Notes: a model not told the origin generated them from the sequence alone. A stretch of DNA of 64,000 nucleotides from Lachnospiraceae bacterium (GCA_902363835.1 CABJBM010000006.1:211505-275504), one strand, 5' to 3'; positions 17,602 to 26,664 are shown, counted from the first letter of the stretch. Translations and numbers: made by a program.

Positions 17602-19560
17602 TTATTCCTCCAGCATTTTTATGAAATCCTCTTCTGAAATAACGGGCACTCCAAGTTCCTTTGCCTTTTTATTTTTGGAAGAATTGGATGTAGTATCGTT
17701 GTTGACCAAATAAGTTGTCTTGGAAGTCACCGATCCGGAGACCTTGCCTCCACGGGCTTCAATTTCCTCCTGAAGGGCTTTCCGGTTTTCATAGTGGTTC
17801 ACAGAGCCTGTAATGACAAATACCATGCCTTCAAAGATTCCGTTTTCCCGGACCTTTACCTCTCTCTCCATGGTGACCTCAGACAACAGGCGGTCCACCA
17901 TTTCGTTGTTCTTCTCTTCCTTAAAATAAGTGATCCAGGCATCTGCCAGTACCTTTCCGATACCCGGAACAGCTGTCAGCTCCTCTTCCTCTGCGGCACG
18001 CATCTTCTCAAAATCAAACTTAAATTCCCGGCACAGCATCTTTGCATTTGCCAAACCAATTCCAGCGATTCCCAGGCCATATATCAGCCTTGGAAGGGTG
18101 GTATGAGAGGCTTTTTTTACCGCCTGGATTAAGTTGTCGTAGGATTTCTTTCCAAAGCCCTCCATCTGGATAATGGTTTCCTCATGCTGTTCCAAGTGGA
18201 AGATATCCGCATATTCCCGAATAAACCCGGCTCCAATGAATTTCTCCAGGGTCGCCTCCGACAAACCGTCAATGTTTAAGGCATCTCTGCTTACGAAAAG
18301 GGTAAAGCCTTTCAGCCGTTTGGCCTGGCAGTCCGGGTTGGTACAGTATAAACTCTTGATATCATTTACCTTGCGGATCTCGGTCTTTCCTCCACAGACA
18401 GGACATTGTTCAGGAATCCGCACTTTTTTGCTTCTTGTCAGGTTATCAGCGATCTGGGGAATGATCATGTTTGCCTTATAAACTGTAATCTCATCTCCCT
18501 CCCCCAGATCTAAAGCCTCCATAATGCTTAAGTTGTGGACGCTGGCCCGGCTCACCGTAGTGCCTTCCAGCTCTACTGGGTCAAAAATTGCCACCGGGTT
18601 AATGAGCCCGGTTCTGGATGCGCTCCACTCGATGTGGTCAAGCTTTGTTTCCTTAATTTCATCAGCCCACTTAAAAGCAATGGCATTACGGGGAAATTTG
18701 GACGTATGGCCAAGAGCTTCTCCATAAGCAATGTCATCAAACAGAAGCACCAAACCGTCTGAGGGAATATCATAACTGGAAATGGCTTTGGAAAACTCCT
18801 CTACAGCCTCCGGCAGGGTATCCCTGGTCACCATTTTATAATCCACCACATCAAAGCCCTGCCTCCTTAACCATTCAAACTGTTCTTTTCTGGAGTTTTT
18901 AAAGTCAACGCCTTCTGCTGTTACAAGGGCAAATGCTTTAAAGTTTACATTTCTCTGGGCTGTGATCTGATTGTTCAGCTGCCTTACGGAACCGCTGCAT
19001 AAGTTCCTGGGGTTTTTGTATTTTGCAGCCAACTCTCCCATCTCTTCATTGATCCGGTTAAAATCCGAATACTTGATCACTGCCTCTCCCCGTAAAACCA
19101 GTTCTCCCTGATGGGATATATTTAAAGGAATGTTGGAAAATACTTTTGCATTGTTTGTAATAACCTCGCCGATTTCTCCGTTTCCCCGGGTAACGGCTTT
19201 TTGAAGAGTTCCATGGTTATAGGAAAGAACTACGGTCAGTCCGTCAAGCTTCCAGGATAACACTCCGGTCTGGCTGTCCAGCCACTCCTGCAGGCTTTCC
19301 GTGCTCTTGGTTTTATCAAGGGAAAGCATGGGGGTTTCGTGAGCCTCCTTGGGAAGCTCGCTTAACACCTGGTATCCTACATTCTGGGTAGGGCTTTGTG
19401 AAAGTATGATTCCGGTTTCCTCTTCCAGCTCCTTTAACTCATCATAAAGCATGTCATATTCATAATTGCTCATGATCTCCCGGCTTTCCTGGTAGTAAGC
19501 CTTTCCTGCTGCTGTAAGAATGCTGACCAGCTCTTTCATTCTGCTTATTTTAGCGTCCAT
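17602..19560 (-). CDS. ligA: NAD-dependent DNA ligase LigA
   Basis: This 652-residue ligase seals nicks in replication and repair. The adenylation domain carries the nucleotidyl-lysine Lys104 in SWKLDGLTV. The OB-fold follows, then a four-cysteine zinc finger (CPVCGG to CTNPDC), helix-hairpin-helix repeats (AVPGIGKVLADAWI) and a C-terminal BRCT domain (VFVITGSVNHYENR). The length is normal. The start overlaps the rluF end by 11 bp. The family and order are unambiguous. Confidence 0.95.
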   Translation of the reverse strand: MDAKISRMKELVSILTAAGKAYYQESREIMSNYEYDMLYDELKELEEETGIILSQSPTQNVGYQVLSELPKEAHETPMLSLDKTKSTESLQEWLDSQTGVLSWKLDGLTVVLSYNHGTLQKAVTRGNGEIGEVITNNAKVFSNIPLNISHQGELVLRGEAVIKYSDFNRINEEMGELAAKYKNPRNLCSGSVRQLNNQITAQRNVNFKAFALVTAEGVDFKNSRKEQFEWLRRQGFDVVDYKMVTRDTLPEAVEEFSKAISSYDIPSDGLVLLFDDIAYGEALGHTSKFPRNAIAFKWADEIKETKLDHIEWSASRTGLINPVAIFDPVELEGTTVSRASVHNLSIMEALDLGEGDEITVYKANMIIPQIADNLTRSKKVRIPEQCPVCGGKTEIRKVNDIKSLYCTNPDCQAKRLKGFTLFVSRDALNIDGLSEATLEKFIGAGFIREYADIFHLEQHEETIIQMEGFGKKSYDNLIQAVKKASHTTLPRLIYGLGIAGIGLANAKMLCREFKFDFEKMRAAEEEELTAVPGIGKVLADAWITYFKEEKNNEMVDRLLSEVTMEREVKVRENGIFEGMVFVITGSVNHYENRKALQEEIEARGGKVSGSVTSKTTYLVNNDTTSNSSKNKKAKELGVPVISEEDFIKMLEE

Positions 19561-20338
19561 CAGATATCTCCTTTTTCTGTTCTTTATAGGAAAGATTTGT
19601 CGAGCCCTTTAAGGCCTCTTTCATCTGGTGGTACTCCCTTTTCGAAAGCTCCCGGTAAGCTCCGGGCTTTAAATCTCCCAGTTCAATATTCATGATCCGC
19701 AATCGTTTTAACAGCCGTACTTCAAAGCCCAGCTGGCCGCACATTCGGCGGATCTGCCGGTTTAATCCCTGGGTAAGAATGATGCGAAACGCTTTTTCTC
19801 CCGCCTTGGCCACAAAACAGGGCCTGGTGGTCACATTTAACTCCGAGAGAAATACTCCTTTTTTCATCTTCCGGATAAAATCATCGGTGACCGGGCGGTT
19901 GACCTTCACCAGATATTCCTTTTCATGAGCATTTCCGCTGCGCATCATTTTATTCACCAAAGCTCCCTGATTGGTCATGAGAATCAACCCTTCGGATTCC
20001 TTGTCCAGGCGGCCGATGGGATAAATCCTCACAGGATAATTTACCAAATCCACGATGTTGGGGGCACGGTCCTTATCCGATGTAGTGCATACGATGCCCT
20101 TTGGCTTATGAACTGCCAGAAGGACAGGTTCATCTTTATGGCTTTTATCTCCCTTTCCCGCAGAAATGGTGCGGCCGTTTATCATAACTGACTGACCGGG
20201 AAACACCCTCTGCCCTGGTGTGGCTGCCTGTCCGTTTATGGAAACCTTTCCAGCCTCAATGAAGCGGTCCGCCTCCCTTCGGGAACATATCCCGGCTTCA
20301 CTTAAAAACTTATTCAGACGGATTCCTTCTGTCTCCAT
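19550..20338 (-). CDS. rluF: 23S rRNA pseudouridine synthase, RluF type
   Basis: This 262-residue RsuA/RluB/E/F-family pseudouridine synthase has an N-terminal S4 RNA-binding domain (IRLNKFLSEAGICSRREADRFIEAG). The catalytic motif is YPIGRLDKESEGLILMTN with the Asp nucleophile, and the C-terminal motif RIILTQGLNRQIRRMC is typical of RluF. It modifies 23S rRNA. It is the first gene of the operon, with the strong promoter at 20371-20399. Confidence 0.9.
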   Translation of the reverse strand: METEGIRLNKFLSEAGICSRREADRFIEAGKVSINGQAATPGQRVFPGQSVMINGRTISAGKGDKSHKDEPVLLAVHKPKGIVCTTSDKDRAPNIVDLVNYPVRIYPIGRLDKESEGLILMTNQGALVNKMMRSGNAHEKEYLVKVNRPVTDDFIRKMKKGVFLSELNVTTRPCFVAKAGEKAFRIILTQGLNRQIRRMCGQLGFEVRLLKRLRIMNIELGDLKPGAYRELSKREYHQMKEALKGSTNLSYKEQKKEISDGR

Positions 20339-20370
20339 GTTTGTTCTCCCTTACTGTATACTAAATAAAA

Positions 20371-20399
20371 ATTATAGCATTACCGGGGAGGTACGTCAA
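20371..20399 (-). promoter_or_regulatory. Promoter of rluF-ligA-metA
   Basis: On the minus strand, TTGACG (20394-20399), a 17-base spacer and TATAAT (20371-20376) lie about 30 bp before the rluF start. This is near-consensus sigma-A. Confidence 0.8.
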
Positions 20400-20509
20400 T
20401 TTTATCTGCATATTTTACCGCGGTTTTCCCCTATTACTTTTGGCTTTTCATGTGATCATAAAAAGTTTCACATTTTTATCTGAAGTCCCTTTTTGTCTTA
20501 TATCCATGG

Positions 20510-20538
20510 TTGAACTTTTGGAGATATTGTTATAAAAT
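20510..20538 (+). promoter_or_regulatory. Predicted promoter of the hemerythrin gene
   Basis: TTGAAC (20510-20515), a 17-base spacer and TAAAAT (20533-20538) lie about 48 bp before the ATG. Confidence 0.6.
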
Positions 20539-20585
20539 GGAAGAAGATGTATAAATTGTATTTATTAACTTTAGGAGGAATTGTT

Positions 20586-20984
20586 ATGCCGTGGACACCG
20601 AATTTATCCGTTGGGATATCAATGATTGACGATCAGCATAAAATGTGGTTTGAGAAAGCAGAAAAACTGTTTGAAGCAGGAAAAAACAACCGGGCAAAAG
20701 AATACGTTGGAGAACTTCTTGATTTCCTGGATGACTACACAAAAAAGCATTTTGCAGACGAAGAAAAATACATGATAAGCATTCACTATCCCGGTTATGC
20801 GGAACAAAAGCAGGCTCATACCGCTTTCATTGCACAACTGGAGAAAATACGCAGTGAATATAAATCTTCCGGAGGCAATCTGCTGGTGATTTTAAATGCC
20901 AACCAAATGGTGGTGGATTGGCTCACAAAACATATTTCCAACATGGACAAAAAAATAGGTGAGTACGCAAAGAGTGTTCACTGA
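20586..20984 (+). CDS. Bacteriohemerythrin
   Basis: This 132-residue single-domain hemerythrin is a four-helix diiron protein that binds oxygen. The metal ligands are visible in order: DDQHKMWF, a His followed by FADEEKYM, QKQAHTAFIAQLE and LTKHISNMDKKI. In anaerobes it is thought to scavenge or deliver oxygen or to sense it. The ATG at 20586 follows TAGGAGG by eight bases. It stands alone, flanked by a promoter and a terminator. Confidence 0.92.
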   Translation: MPWTPNLSVGISMIDDQHKMWFEKAEKLFEAGKNNRAKEYVGELLDFLDDYTKKHFADEEKYMISIHYPGYAEQKQAHTAFIAQLEKIRSEYKSSGGNLLVILNANQMVVDWLTKHISNMDKKIGEYAKSVH

Positions 20985-21047
20985 TGGTTTCATACAAAAA
21001 AGGAAGCCCTTGGGCCGTCCTTTGTAAGAGGGTTTTAAATGAGTTTT

Positions 21048-21085
21048 GAAAGAATGGCGCAGCATAAAAGCTGCGCCATTCTTTC
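21048..21085. terminator. Long stem-loop between convergent genes
   Basis: A perfect 16-bp stem (GAAAGAATGGCGCAGC, a 6-base loop and the reverse complement) lies between the hemerythrin gene and the convergent flavoprotein gene. The T tail is short on both strands, but position and strength suggest a bidirectional terminator. Confidence 0.65.
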
Positions 21086-21141
21086 GTCTATAGATGTGTT
21101 CAATTTTGGCAGAATATCTTTTCCACCTATTGCACCTGTCT

Positions 21142-22731
21142 TTATCCTTTTGCAAACCGTGCCGGATACCATTTCTGAAACCATACTGTAAAAACTCCCA
21201 TTAATGCAGGTAAAATGGAATTAATTAAACCTATGCGGGCTGAGAAATCAGTTCCCATCAGAATATAGGTCCAAACGGGTGTGACGAGATACAAAGCCCC
21301 CCAGGCAGCGGTTAATATGCGGTTTGTACTGATAAAAAGCGGATTTGCAAAAGCCTTTTCCTCACCATAGTCTGCTGCACTGTAATAAGCTGTCAGCGGG
21401 ATTTTGGGAAATGCTCCTATGAGCCACATCAAGCCAAATATGAAATAACTGCCGGAAACAACAAGCCTTACATCCATGCCAAGTAAAACCGCCAACGAAA
21501 GCCCTGCGACAATTGGAACGCTGATTTGCTCATAGACAACAGGACGGAATGCAAGCCACAGTAAGGGAACAGATGCTGCCACAGCAATGCCTGCTGCGCT
21601 GCCGATAACGGGATTGATGGCTATTGCTGTCCAAATGACGATCCAAGGCGCAAGAAGAACCAGCATTTTGGTTTTGCGCTGCTGCTTTCTATTGTCCGGC
21701 TTTGCAGGCGCGTATGCACCAAACAATTCATCCCACTTCAGCATGAGCTTAAAATCGCCCTGGACTTTATAAAGCCTCTGAAACATGGCATCCTGTCCGG
21801 AAATTTCCCCTCGCGCAATGGAACGCCAAACAGAATACGGCGTTTCAATCCTGGTGGTATAGGGCTTAAAACCGTCTGTTATGACTTTAGAGCCTTGCTT
21901 TGTCAGCAAGATTTGATACGTTTTGTCTATGTCGGTATAATAAAACTCCAATACACGTTCCACACCATCCGGCCTGTATAAAGCCGCCATCTGCGTTGTA
22001 AAATTAAGGCTTTCATCTGCTGGGGTTCCTGAATCCTCATCTTTGGCAATTCCCCAGGAAGCGTCCGCCATCTTTTCAAACACCTCACGGGGATATAACG
22101 GCTCCGCAAGCTCTGCCTGTGTTCCGTCATGAATCCCTCCTGCAGCATATTCCGCCCCTGCCCGGCGGACAATTTCCAAATATGCATCTGTGCGGCCTTT
22201 TAATTCCGGCACACGGAACAGTTCCCCCTGTCCGCAAAAAATTGCCGTGTAATCATCTTTTCCACAAAAGTGATCAAACATGGAGGTTACAGCCTCATAA
22301 TTGCCTTTTGGTGTCCAAAAGCCGCAAGTTGAAATAATAAGGTGCTTTTGATGGGTTAAATCATTTCTTGCCGGGTGGCCACCACTTTCGTTTCCTTTGG
22401 CCATGAATGGCAAAGCTAGTGGAAGCTGACGGTCAATGAGATTTTTCAAGTCGCCGGGAACGCTGAAATAATACAGAGGAAAGGACCATATAATCACATC
22501 GGCCTCAATCATTTTGGACAGGATTTCACCCATTCCATCCTTTATGACACACTTCCCCGGTGTCTTATTCCAACAGGCAAAGCAGCCCAAACAGCCTTTT
22601 ACACCCGCTCTTGTAACATCAATAATTTCTGCGTCCGCCCAGCCGGCCCCGTTTAAAAAGGCGCGGGTAAGGCACATTGTATTGCTGTATTCACTTTTGG
22701 GCGAACCATTTAAAACTAAAATTTTCATCAT
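21142..22731 (-). CDS. Flavodoxin-fold NAD(P)H oxidoreductase fused to a membrane domain
   Basis: This 529-residue fusion has three parts. Residues 1-200 are an FMN-reductase/flavodoxin-like domain (MMKILVLNGSPKSEYSN, a cysteine-rich GCLGCFACW and GKCVIKDGM, IIWSFPLYYFSVPGDLKN). Residues of about 240-350 resemble a small SCP2-like module (MAALYRPDGVERVLEFYYTDI). The C-terminal third is hydrophobic with about six membrane helices. The natural substrate is unknown. The first ATG overlaps the padR stop (ATGATG), so the two genes are coupled and PadR probably controls both. The fused membrane domain is unusual for the flavodoxin family. Confidence 0.75.
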   Translation of the reverse strand: MMKILVLNGSPKSEYSNTMCLTRAFLNGAGWADAEIIDVTRAGVKGCLGCFACWNKTPGKCVIKDGMGEILSKMIEADVIIWSFPLYYFSVPGDLKNLIDRQLPLALPFMAKGNESGGHPARNDLTHQKHLIISTCGFWTPKGNYEAVTSMFDHFCGKDDYTAIFCGQGELFRVPELKGRTDAYLEIVRRAGAEYAAGGIHDGTQAELAEPLYPREVFEKMADASWGIAKDEDSGTPADESLNFTTQMAALYRPDGVERVLEFYYTDIDKTYQILLTKQGSKVITDGFKPYTTRIETPYSVWRSIARGEISGQDAMFQRLYKVQGDFKLMLKWDELFGAYAPAKPDNRKQQRKTKMLVLLAPWIVIWTAIAINPVIGSAAGIAVAASVPLLWLAFRPVVYEQISVPIVAGLSLAVLLGMDVRLVVSGSYFIFGLMWLIGAFPKIPLTAYYSAADYGEEKAFANPLFISTNRILTAAWGALYLVTPVWTYILMGTDFSARIGLINSILPALMGVFTVWFQKWYPARFAKG

Positions 22732-23285
22732 TTCATATCCTCTAAAATAGCAATTGCTTTGTTTACCCATTTAAGGCCAGCATCGTAAAATGTTTCTCCG
22801 TGAAGCGCCGTTATTTCCCAGTATTTTGATTTTCTATTGTCGCCCAGAACTGCTCCATATTCAGAGATTGCGTCATAGGCAGCACTCATTCCTTTGATAC
22901 TTTCAAGACATTTTTCCCGGTATGCGCGAAGCATTTCCAATGATTGTTCCGTTCCCATCTCTCCGGCAAAAAATACGCGCATCAGGAATGCACTCTTAAG
23001 ATGCATTGCATCGGCAATATCTGATTCGGATGATAACAGCCAGTTGCCAAGTTCTTCTTTTCCGCTGTCTGTTATGGTATATAATCTCTTGTTCGGTTTT
23101 TCATTCTGAATGATGCGCTCACTGGTCAGCCAGCCGCGGCGTTCCATATCATCCAGTTCGCGGTAAATCTGGCTGGTCTTTGCCTGCCAAAAAAATGAAA
23201 GAGAGTTCTTAAAAGCCTTATCCAATTCATAGCCCGTCATTGAGCCGTAATTCAAGAGCCCCAGTAGGCCATGTTTAAGTGACAT
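22728..23285 (-). CDS. PadR-family transcriptional regulator
   Basis: This 185-residue PadR repressor has an N-terminal winged helix (KHGLLGLLNYGSMTGYELDKAFK, SFFWQAKTSQIYRELDDMERRGWL, PNKRLYTITDSGKEEL) and a C-terminal helical dimerisation domain of the Vir type. The ATG at 23285 follows GGAGGTG. The downstream flavoprotein gene overlaps its stop codon. Directly repeated GGAATATAAAA units lie between promoter and start and may be its operator. Confidence 0.9.
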   Translation of the reverse strand: MSLKHGLLGLLNYGSMTGYELDKAFKNSLSFFWQAKTSQIYRELDDMERRGWLTSERIIQNEKPNKRLYTITDSGKEELGNWLLSSESDIADAMHLKSAFLMRVFFAGEMGTEQSLEMLRAYREKCLESIKGMSAAYDAISEYGAVLGDNRKSKYWEITALHGETFYDAGLKWVNKAIAILEDMK

Positions 23286-23331
23286 ATTAACACCTCCATT
23301 TTTATATTCCGCTTTTATATTCCATAAGTTG

Positions 23332-23360
23332 AATATACAATAACAAGAATATAATGTCAA
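23332..23360 (-). promoter_or_regulatory. Promoter of padR and the flavoprotein gene
   Basis: On the minus strand, TTGACA (23355-23360), a 17-base spacer and TATATT (23332-23337) form a near-consensus promoter. Two GGAATATAAAA direct repeats between it and the padR start are candidate autoregulatory sites. Confidence 0.8.
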
Positions 23361-23398
23361 TATATTTATCAAAATTAGAGACAAAGGAGGAATGACAT

Positions 23399-23542
23399 AT
23401 CAAAATTGCATTTACACCTATTGACGTGAAAATGTGTAAATTAGAATTTCTATTAGCCGGAGGATTACAACTGTATGCTGATGGGAGCGGAATTATTGAG
23501 TATGAAGAAAACTTTGCGGTTAAAAAGCCTATCATAATTTAA
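23399..23542 (+). pseudogene. Short gene with lost start codon
   Basis: A 47-codon reading frame (ATC AAA ATT GCA, then KIAFTPIDVKMCKLEF to FAVKKPIII) is preceded by AAGGAGG at the correct eight-base distance from an ATC codon. An ATG at this codon would be an ideal start, so a G-to-C change seems to have broken it. The in-frame ATG at 23432 could give only 36 residues without a ribosome-binding site. The content looks protein-like but no family is recognised. Confidence 0.4.
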
Positions 23543-23599
23543 AATGTTTATATGTATTAGGTAATTACTCATTTATGCTTTCCCCATAGGTCAGGGAAT

Positions 23600-23643
23600 A
23601 AAAAACAGAGCATCGTTCAAAAATGGACGATGCTCTGTTTTTT
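23600..23643. terminator. Bidirectional rho-independent terminator
   Basis: A perfect 17-bp stem (AAAAAACAGAGCATCGT and its complement) with a 10-base loop has T runs on both strands. It ends the minus-strand feo operon remnant and anything transcribed from 23.4 kb on the plus strand. Confidence 0.92.
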
Positions 23644-23733
23644 AGACATCTTTGCCTGAAAGTACCCATAAAAATTTTCTTTTACCTTATTTTATTGGGG
23701 GCTGCTCACTGGCCGCCCTTTTTTGTGGCCGGT

Positions 23734-23961
23734 TTAAATAAACTTATATTTCACTTCGCATCCGTAGGATACCCGGCTGCAGATGTTCACTACCCGCTCC
23801 ATGACAGCGGATATTTTCCCCGTATCCACATCAATATTCATTTCCTTTAAGTCTTTCGAGATTCTGATGTCTTTCACCCCGTCAACCTTAGCAATCTCGC
23901 CTTCGATTTTTCTGGCTTTCAACCGGTCTGACAGGGCGTAAACGTGATAGATCCTGCCCAC
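23734..23961 (-). CDS. Small HMA-like protein of the feo operon
   Basis: This 75-residue protein with a ferredoxin-like heavy-metal-associated fold pattern (RIYHVYALSDRLKARKIEGEIAKVDGVKDIRISKDLKEMNIDVD) has no CxxC metal motif. It starts with GTG after GAAAGGAGG. It follows the feoB C-terminal fragment by 67 bp, and such small proteins often close clostridial feo operons. Since feoB is split by the integrated element, it now depends on read-through from the element or on a local promoter not seen here. Confidence 0.7.
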   Translation of the reverse strand: MGRIYHVYALSDRLKARKIEGEIAKVDGVKDIRISKDLKEMNIDVDTGKISAVMERVVNICSRVSYGCEVKYKFI

Positions 23962-24028
23962 GCTTCACCCTCCTTTCTCATTCGGTGTTCTTACCCCTAT
24001 TGTAGACAAGGGAAGGGTATTTTAAACA

Positions 24029-24875
24029 TCAAAGGAAAGCCCTTGCAATTGTTGTGAATAAAAAGCATACTACAAAACCGGTTACAGTGGGCACCAGCCA
24101 GGAAACAGCCGTCCATTTCATGCTCTGAGTCTCTTTCCGGATAGTAAGGCAGGTGGTGGAACAGGGCCAATGCATCAGGGAGAACAGTATGGTGCTGACC
24201 GCAGTAATCCAGGTCCAGCCATTGGCAACAAGAAGCTCTCTTAAGACGGATAAATCACTGATCTCCAGCAGGCTCCCTTCTGCCATATAAGCCATAATAA
24301 TGATGGGAACCACAATTTCATTGGCCGGAAAACCCAGTATAAATGCCAGAAGTATCACACCATCCAGCCCCATAAGCCTGGCAAAAGGATCTAAAAAACC
24401 GGAACAGTGGGCCAGCAGAGTTGCATCTCCCACAGTTATATTGGCCAAAAGCCAGATGACCAGGCCGGCAGGAGCCGCCACCACAATAGCGCGGCCCAAT
24501 ACAAACAAGGTGCGATCAAAGATGGAACGCACAATAACCTTGCCGATCTGAGGCCTCCGATAAGGCGGCAGTTCCAGGGTAAAGGAAGAGGGGACCCCTT
24601 TTAATATGGTGGCTGACAAAAGCTTTGATATGACAAGCGTCATGAAAACCCCGAGAATAATCACGCCTGACAAAATAGCCGCTGATAATATGGAGGAAAA
24701 TGCACCGGATGCCCCTCCTACAAAGAACATGGTGATAATAGCGATCATAGTGGGAAAACGTCCGTTGCATGGCACAAAATTATTTGTAATCATAGCAATC
24801 AGCCGCTCTCTTGGGGAATCGATGATCCGGCAGCCGATAATTCCGGCGGCATTACATCCAAACCCCATGCACATG
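24029..24875 (-). pseudogene. feoB: feoB C-terminal fragment, separated from its N-terminal part by a 20.8-kb element
   Basis: The fragment encodes the last 280 or so residues of the ferrous iron transporter FeoB: MCMGFGCNAAGIIGCRIIDSPRERLIAMITNNFVPCNGRFP, the second Gate domain and the C-terminal membrane helices ending ARAFL. A free-standing ATG frame exists, but the family always carries a GTPase and first Gate domain upstream, and these lie at 45639-47155 on the same strand. Fusing the two parts at the shared CACATG gives QALTMCMGFGCN in frame. On its own it should be inactive. Confidence 0.93.
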
Positions 24876-24893
24876 ACAGCGGAAATTTATGCT
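24870..24893. other. Element attachment site, integrase side
   Basis: The core CACATG (24870-24875) is identical to 45639-45644. Inside the element it is followed by acagcggaaatttatgct, whose reverse complement matches 14 of 18 bases of the arm at the other end (45621-45638). Outside, the sequence is feoB coding. The integrase stop codon begins 11 bp further in. Confidence 0.85.
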
Positions 24894-26527
24894 AAATCTT
24901 CCCTTTCTTCTGCCGGGACCAATACCCTGTAATAAATCCGGATGGTCTGGCATTTATGGCCTTTTTTGCCCTCTTCTCCTTCCCTTGCCTGGGAAACCTC
25001 GATCCTGTCTATGAATTTTCCCAGAAGATCAGGGGAAATCCCCTTTTCCCGGCTTATTTCTTCCAGCAGCCAGGAAAGCTGGCCATCCAAAACAGGCTCT
25101 TTTTCCTGTGTTGTAAGACAAGTCCTCTGGATCAGGGCCAGCCTTTCCCTGATCTCCTTTTCTTCCTTTTCCCAGGAATCCAGGATTTTATAGAAACGCT
25201 CTTCCCCAATCCTTTCGTTTACCCGGTCCTCATAAAGCTTTCCCACCATGCGCGCAAGTTCTTGTTCCCTTTTTTTGAGATCAGCTGCCGCTTTCTTTTC
25301 ACCAGGCATTTCTTTACGGCAAAAGGGCTGCCGTAGCGCTTCGTCAATTTCCTTTCTTTCCTCTTCTGTAAAGGAAAGAAGGGTTTTGATTTCCTGCAGC
25401 ACTATCTTATAAAGAAGTTCATAATCCATATAGTGATTGGTACACTCCCTTTTTCCATACAGCTTATATCCTCCGCACACCAGCTTGCGGGATTTTGTTT
25501 TTCCTCCGGTTTCTGTGGAGGACATATTTCTTCCGCAGTCCCCGCACCTGGCAATTCCGGAAAAAACATTGGTAAAACCGGTCTTCCTTATGTTTTTTCG
25601 GGGAACGCTCCGTTTTCTTACCCGCTCAAAAACCTCCGGAGAAATGATGGGCTCATGCTTATTCTCAACCACCACCCACTCTTTCCTGGGTTTTTGCAGA
25701 GTCATGCTGCTTTTAAAGGAAACCTTCACCGTTTTTCCCTGGACAATATGGCCTAAATATACGGGATTGCTTAACAGCTTACAGACCGTGCCTGATGTCC
25801 ATTCCTTTCTCCTGGAATAGGAGTCCGGATTCAAATAGGGCCTCCCGGCGCACCGGTACATGGCAGGAGTCAGCACGTTTTTCTGATTTAAAAGCTCAGC
25901 GATCCGGGAAGGGGCTTCTCCCTCCTCTGCCCGCTGAAATATTTCCCTGACAATGGAAGCTGCTGCTGGGTCAATGAGAAGATGGTTTTTATCCTCCGGG
26001 TCCTTCTGGTAACCATAGGGTGCAAAATTTCCAATAAATGCCCCCTCTTTTATTTTAGTCTGAAAGGCACTGCGAATCTTTTTTGAGGCATCTCTGGCGT
26101 ACATTTCATTTATAATGTTTTTAAAGGGTGCAATATCACTCCACGGACTGTCGGAATCATACCCGTCATTGACCGCTATGTAACGGATTCCTCTGGAGGG
26201 GAAATAGATTTCCGTAAGCTGCCCTGTCATGATGTAATCCCTTCCAAGGCGGGATAAATCCTTGGTGATCACCAGGTTCACCTTTCCTGCTTCTATATCC
26301 TCTAACAGCTGGTTCCAGGCCGGGCGGTCAAAGTTGGTTCCGCTGTATCCGTCATCTACATACTCCCTGTATATCTCAAAATCATGTTCCATGGCATAGG
26401 AGCAAAGCATTTTTCGCTGAGTGCTGATGCTGGAACTTTCTCCAACTCCATCGTCATCCTTTGACAGGCGCATGTAAAGTGCCGCCTTATAATGCGCCGG
26501 CAGACTGCCCCACCTTGGCCCGGTCAT
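24887..26527 (-). CDS. Large serine recombinase (site-specific integrase)
   Basis: This 546-residue integrase has an N-terminal resolvase domain with the catalytic Ser22 in AALYMRLSKDDDG, DGYSGTNFDRPAW and ITKDLSRLGRDYI. A recombinase domain follows (PYGYQKDP, then WTSGTVCKLLSNPVYLGH). A zinc ribbon (ARCGDCGRNM to GKRECTNH) and a coiled-coil region (about residues 390-500) complete it. All domains are present and the protein looks functional. The start was set at 26527, where ATGA overlaps the stop of a small upstream gene, rather than the longer frame from 26551. Its 3' end abuts the attachment site, as expected for an enzyme that cuts there. Confidence 0.93.
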   Translation of the reverse strand: MTGPRWGSLPAHYKAALYMRLSKDDDGVGESSSISTQRKMLCSYAMEHDFEIYREYVDDGYSGTNFDRPAWNQLLEDIEAGKVNLVITKDLSRLGRDYIMTGQLTEIYFPSRGIRYIAVNDGYDSDSPWSDIAPFKNIINEMYARDASKKIRSAFQTKIKEGAFIGNFAPYGYQKDPEDKNHLLIDPAAASIVREIFQRAEEGEAPSRIAELLNQKNVLTPAMYRCAGRPYLNPDSYSRRKEWTSGTVCKLLSNPVYLGHIVQGKTVKVSFKSSMTLQKPRKEWVVVENKHEPIISPEVFERVRKRSVPRKNIRKTGFTNVFSGIARCGDCGRNMSSTETGGKTKSRKLVCGGYKLYGKRECTNHYMDYELLYKIVLQEIKTLLSFTEEERKEIDEALRQPFCRKEMPGEKKAAADLKKREQELARMVGKLYEDRVNERIGEERFYKILDSWEKEEKEIRERLALIQRTCLTTQEKEPVLDGQLSWLLEEISREKGISPDLLGKFIDRIEVSQAREGEEGKKGHKCQTIRIYYRVLVPAEEREDLA

Positions 26528-26664
26528 GATGAAAGATCTCCCGGAATACACCCAATCTTCAGCGATTCCAAAATCAGGTTTTTTGCATTTTTTATTGTAA
26601 AGCTACTCTCCGCCTGTGCAATAGCATCTTTTTCCTTACAGGCAGCATGATTTGAAAGAAACAT
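26524..26664 (-). CDS. Small protein coupled to the integrase
   Basis: This 46-residue protein (MFLSNHAACKEKDAIAQ to GCIPGDLSS) follows TTCAGGAGGTG, and its TGA overlaps the integrase ATG. A 47-residue protein at 40997-41140 occupies the same position ahead of the integrase remnant and shares the pattern of a charged N-terminus, then KNAKNLILESL against EKTAKELVLELL. It may be a directionality factor or accessory protein, but nothing proves this. Confidence 0.6.
   Translation of the reverse strand: MFLSNHAACKEKDAIAQAESSFTIKNAKNLILESLKIGCIPGDLSS

Noticed and set aside
24029..24874. A free-standing membrane protein gene starting MCMGFG
   Set aside because: The sequence is the FeoB C-terminal part. 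The ATG is an internal Met codon with no ribosome-binding site, and the missing N-terminal part lies at 45.6-47.2 kb.
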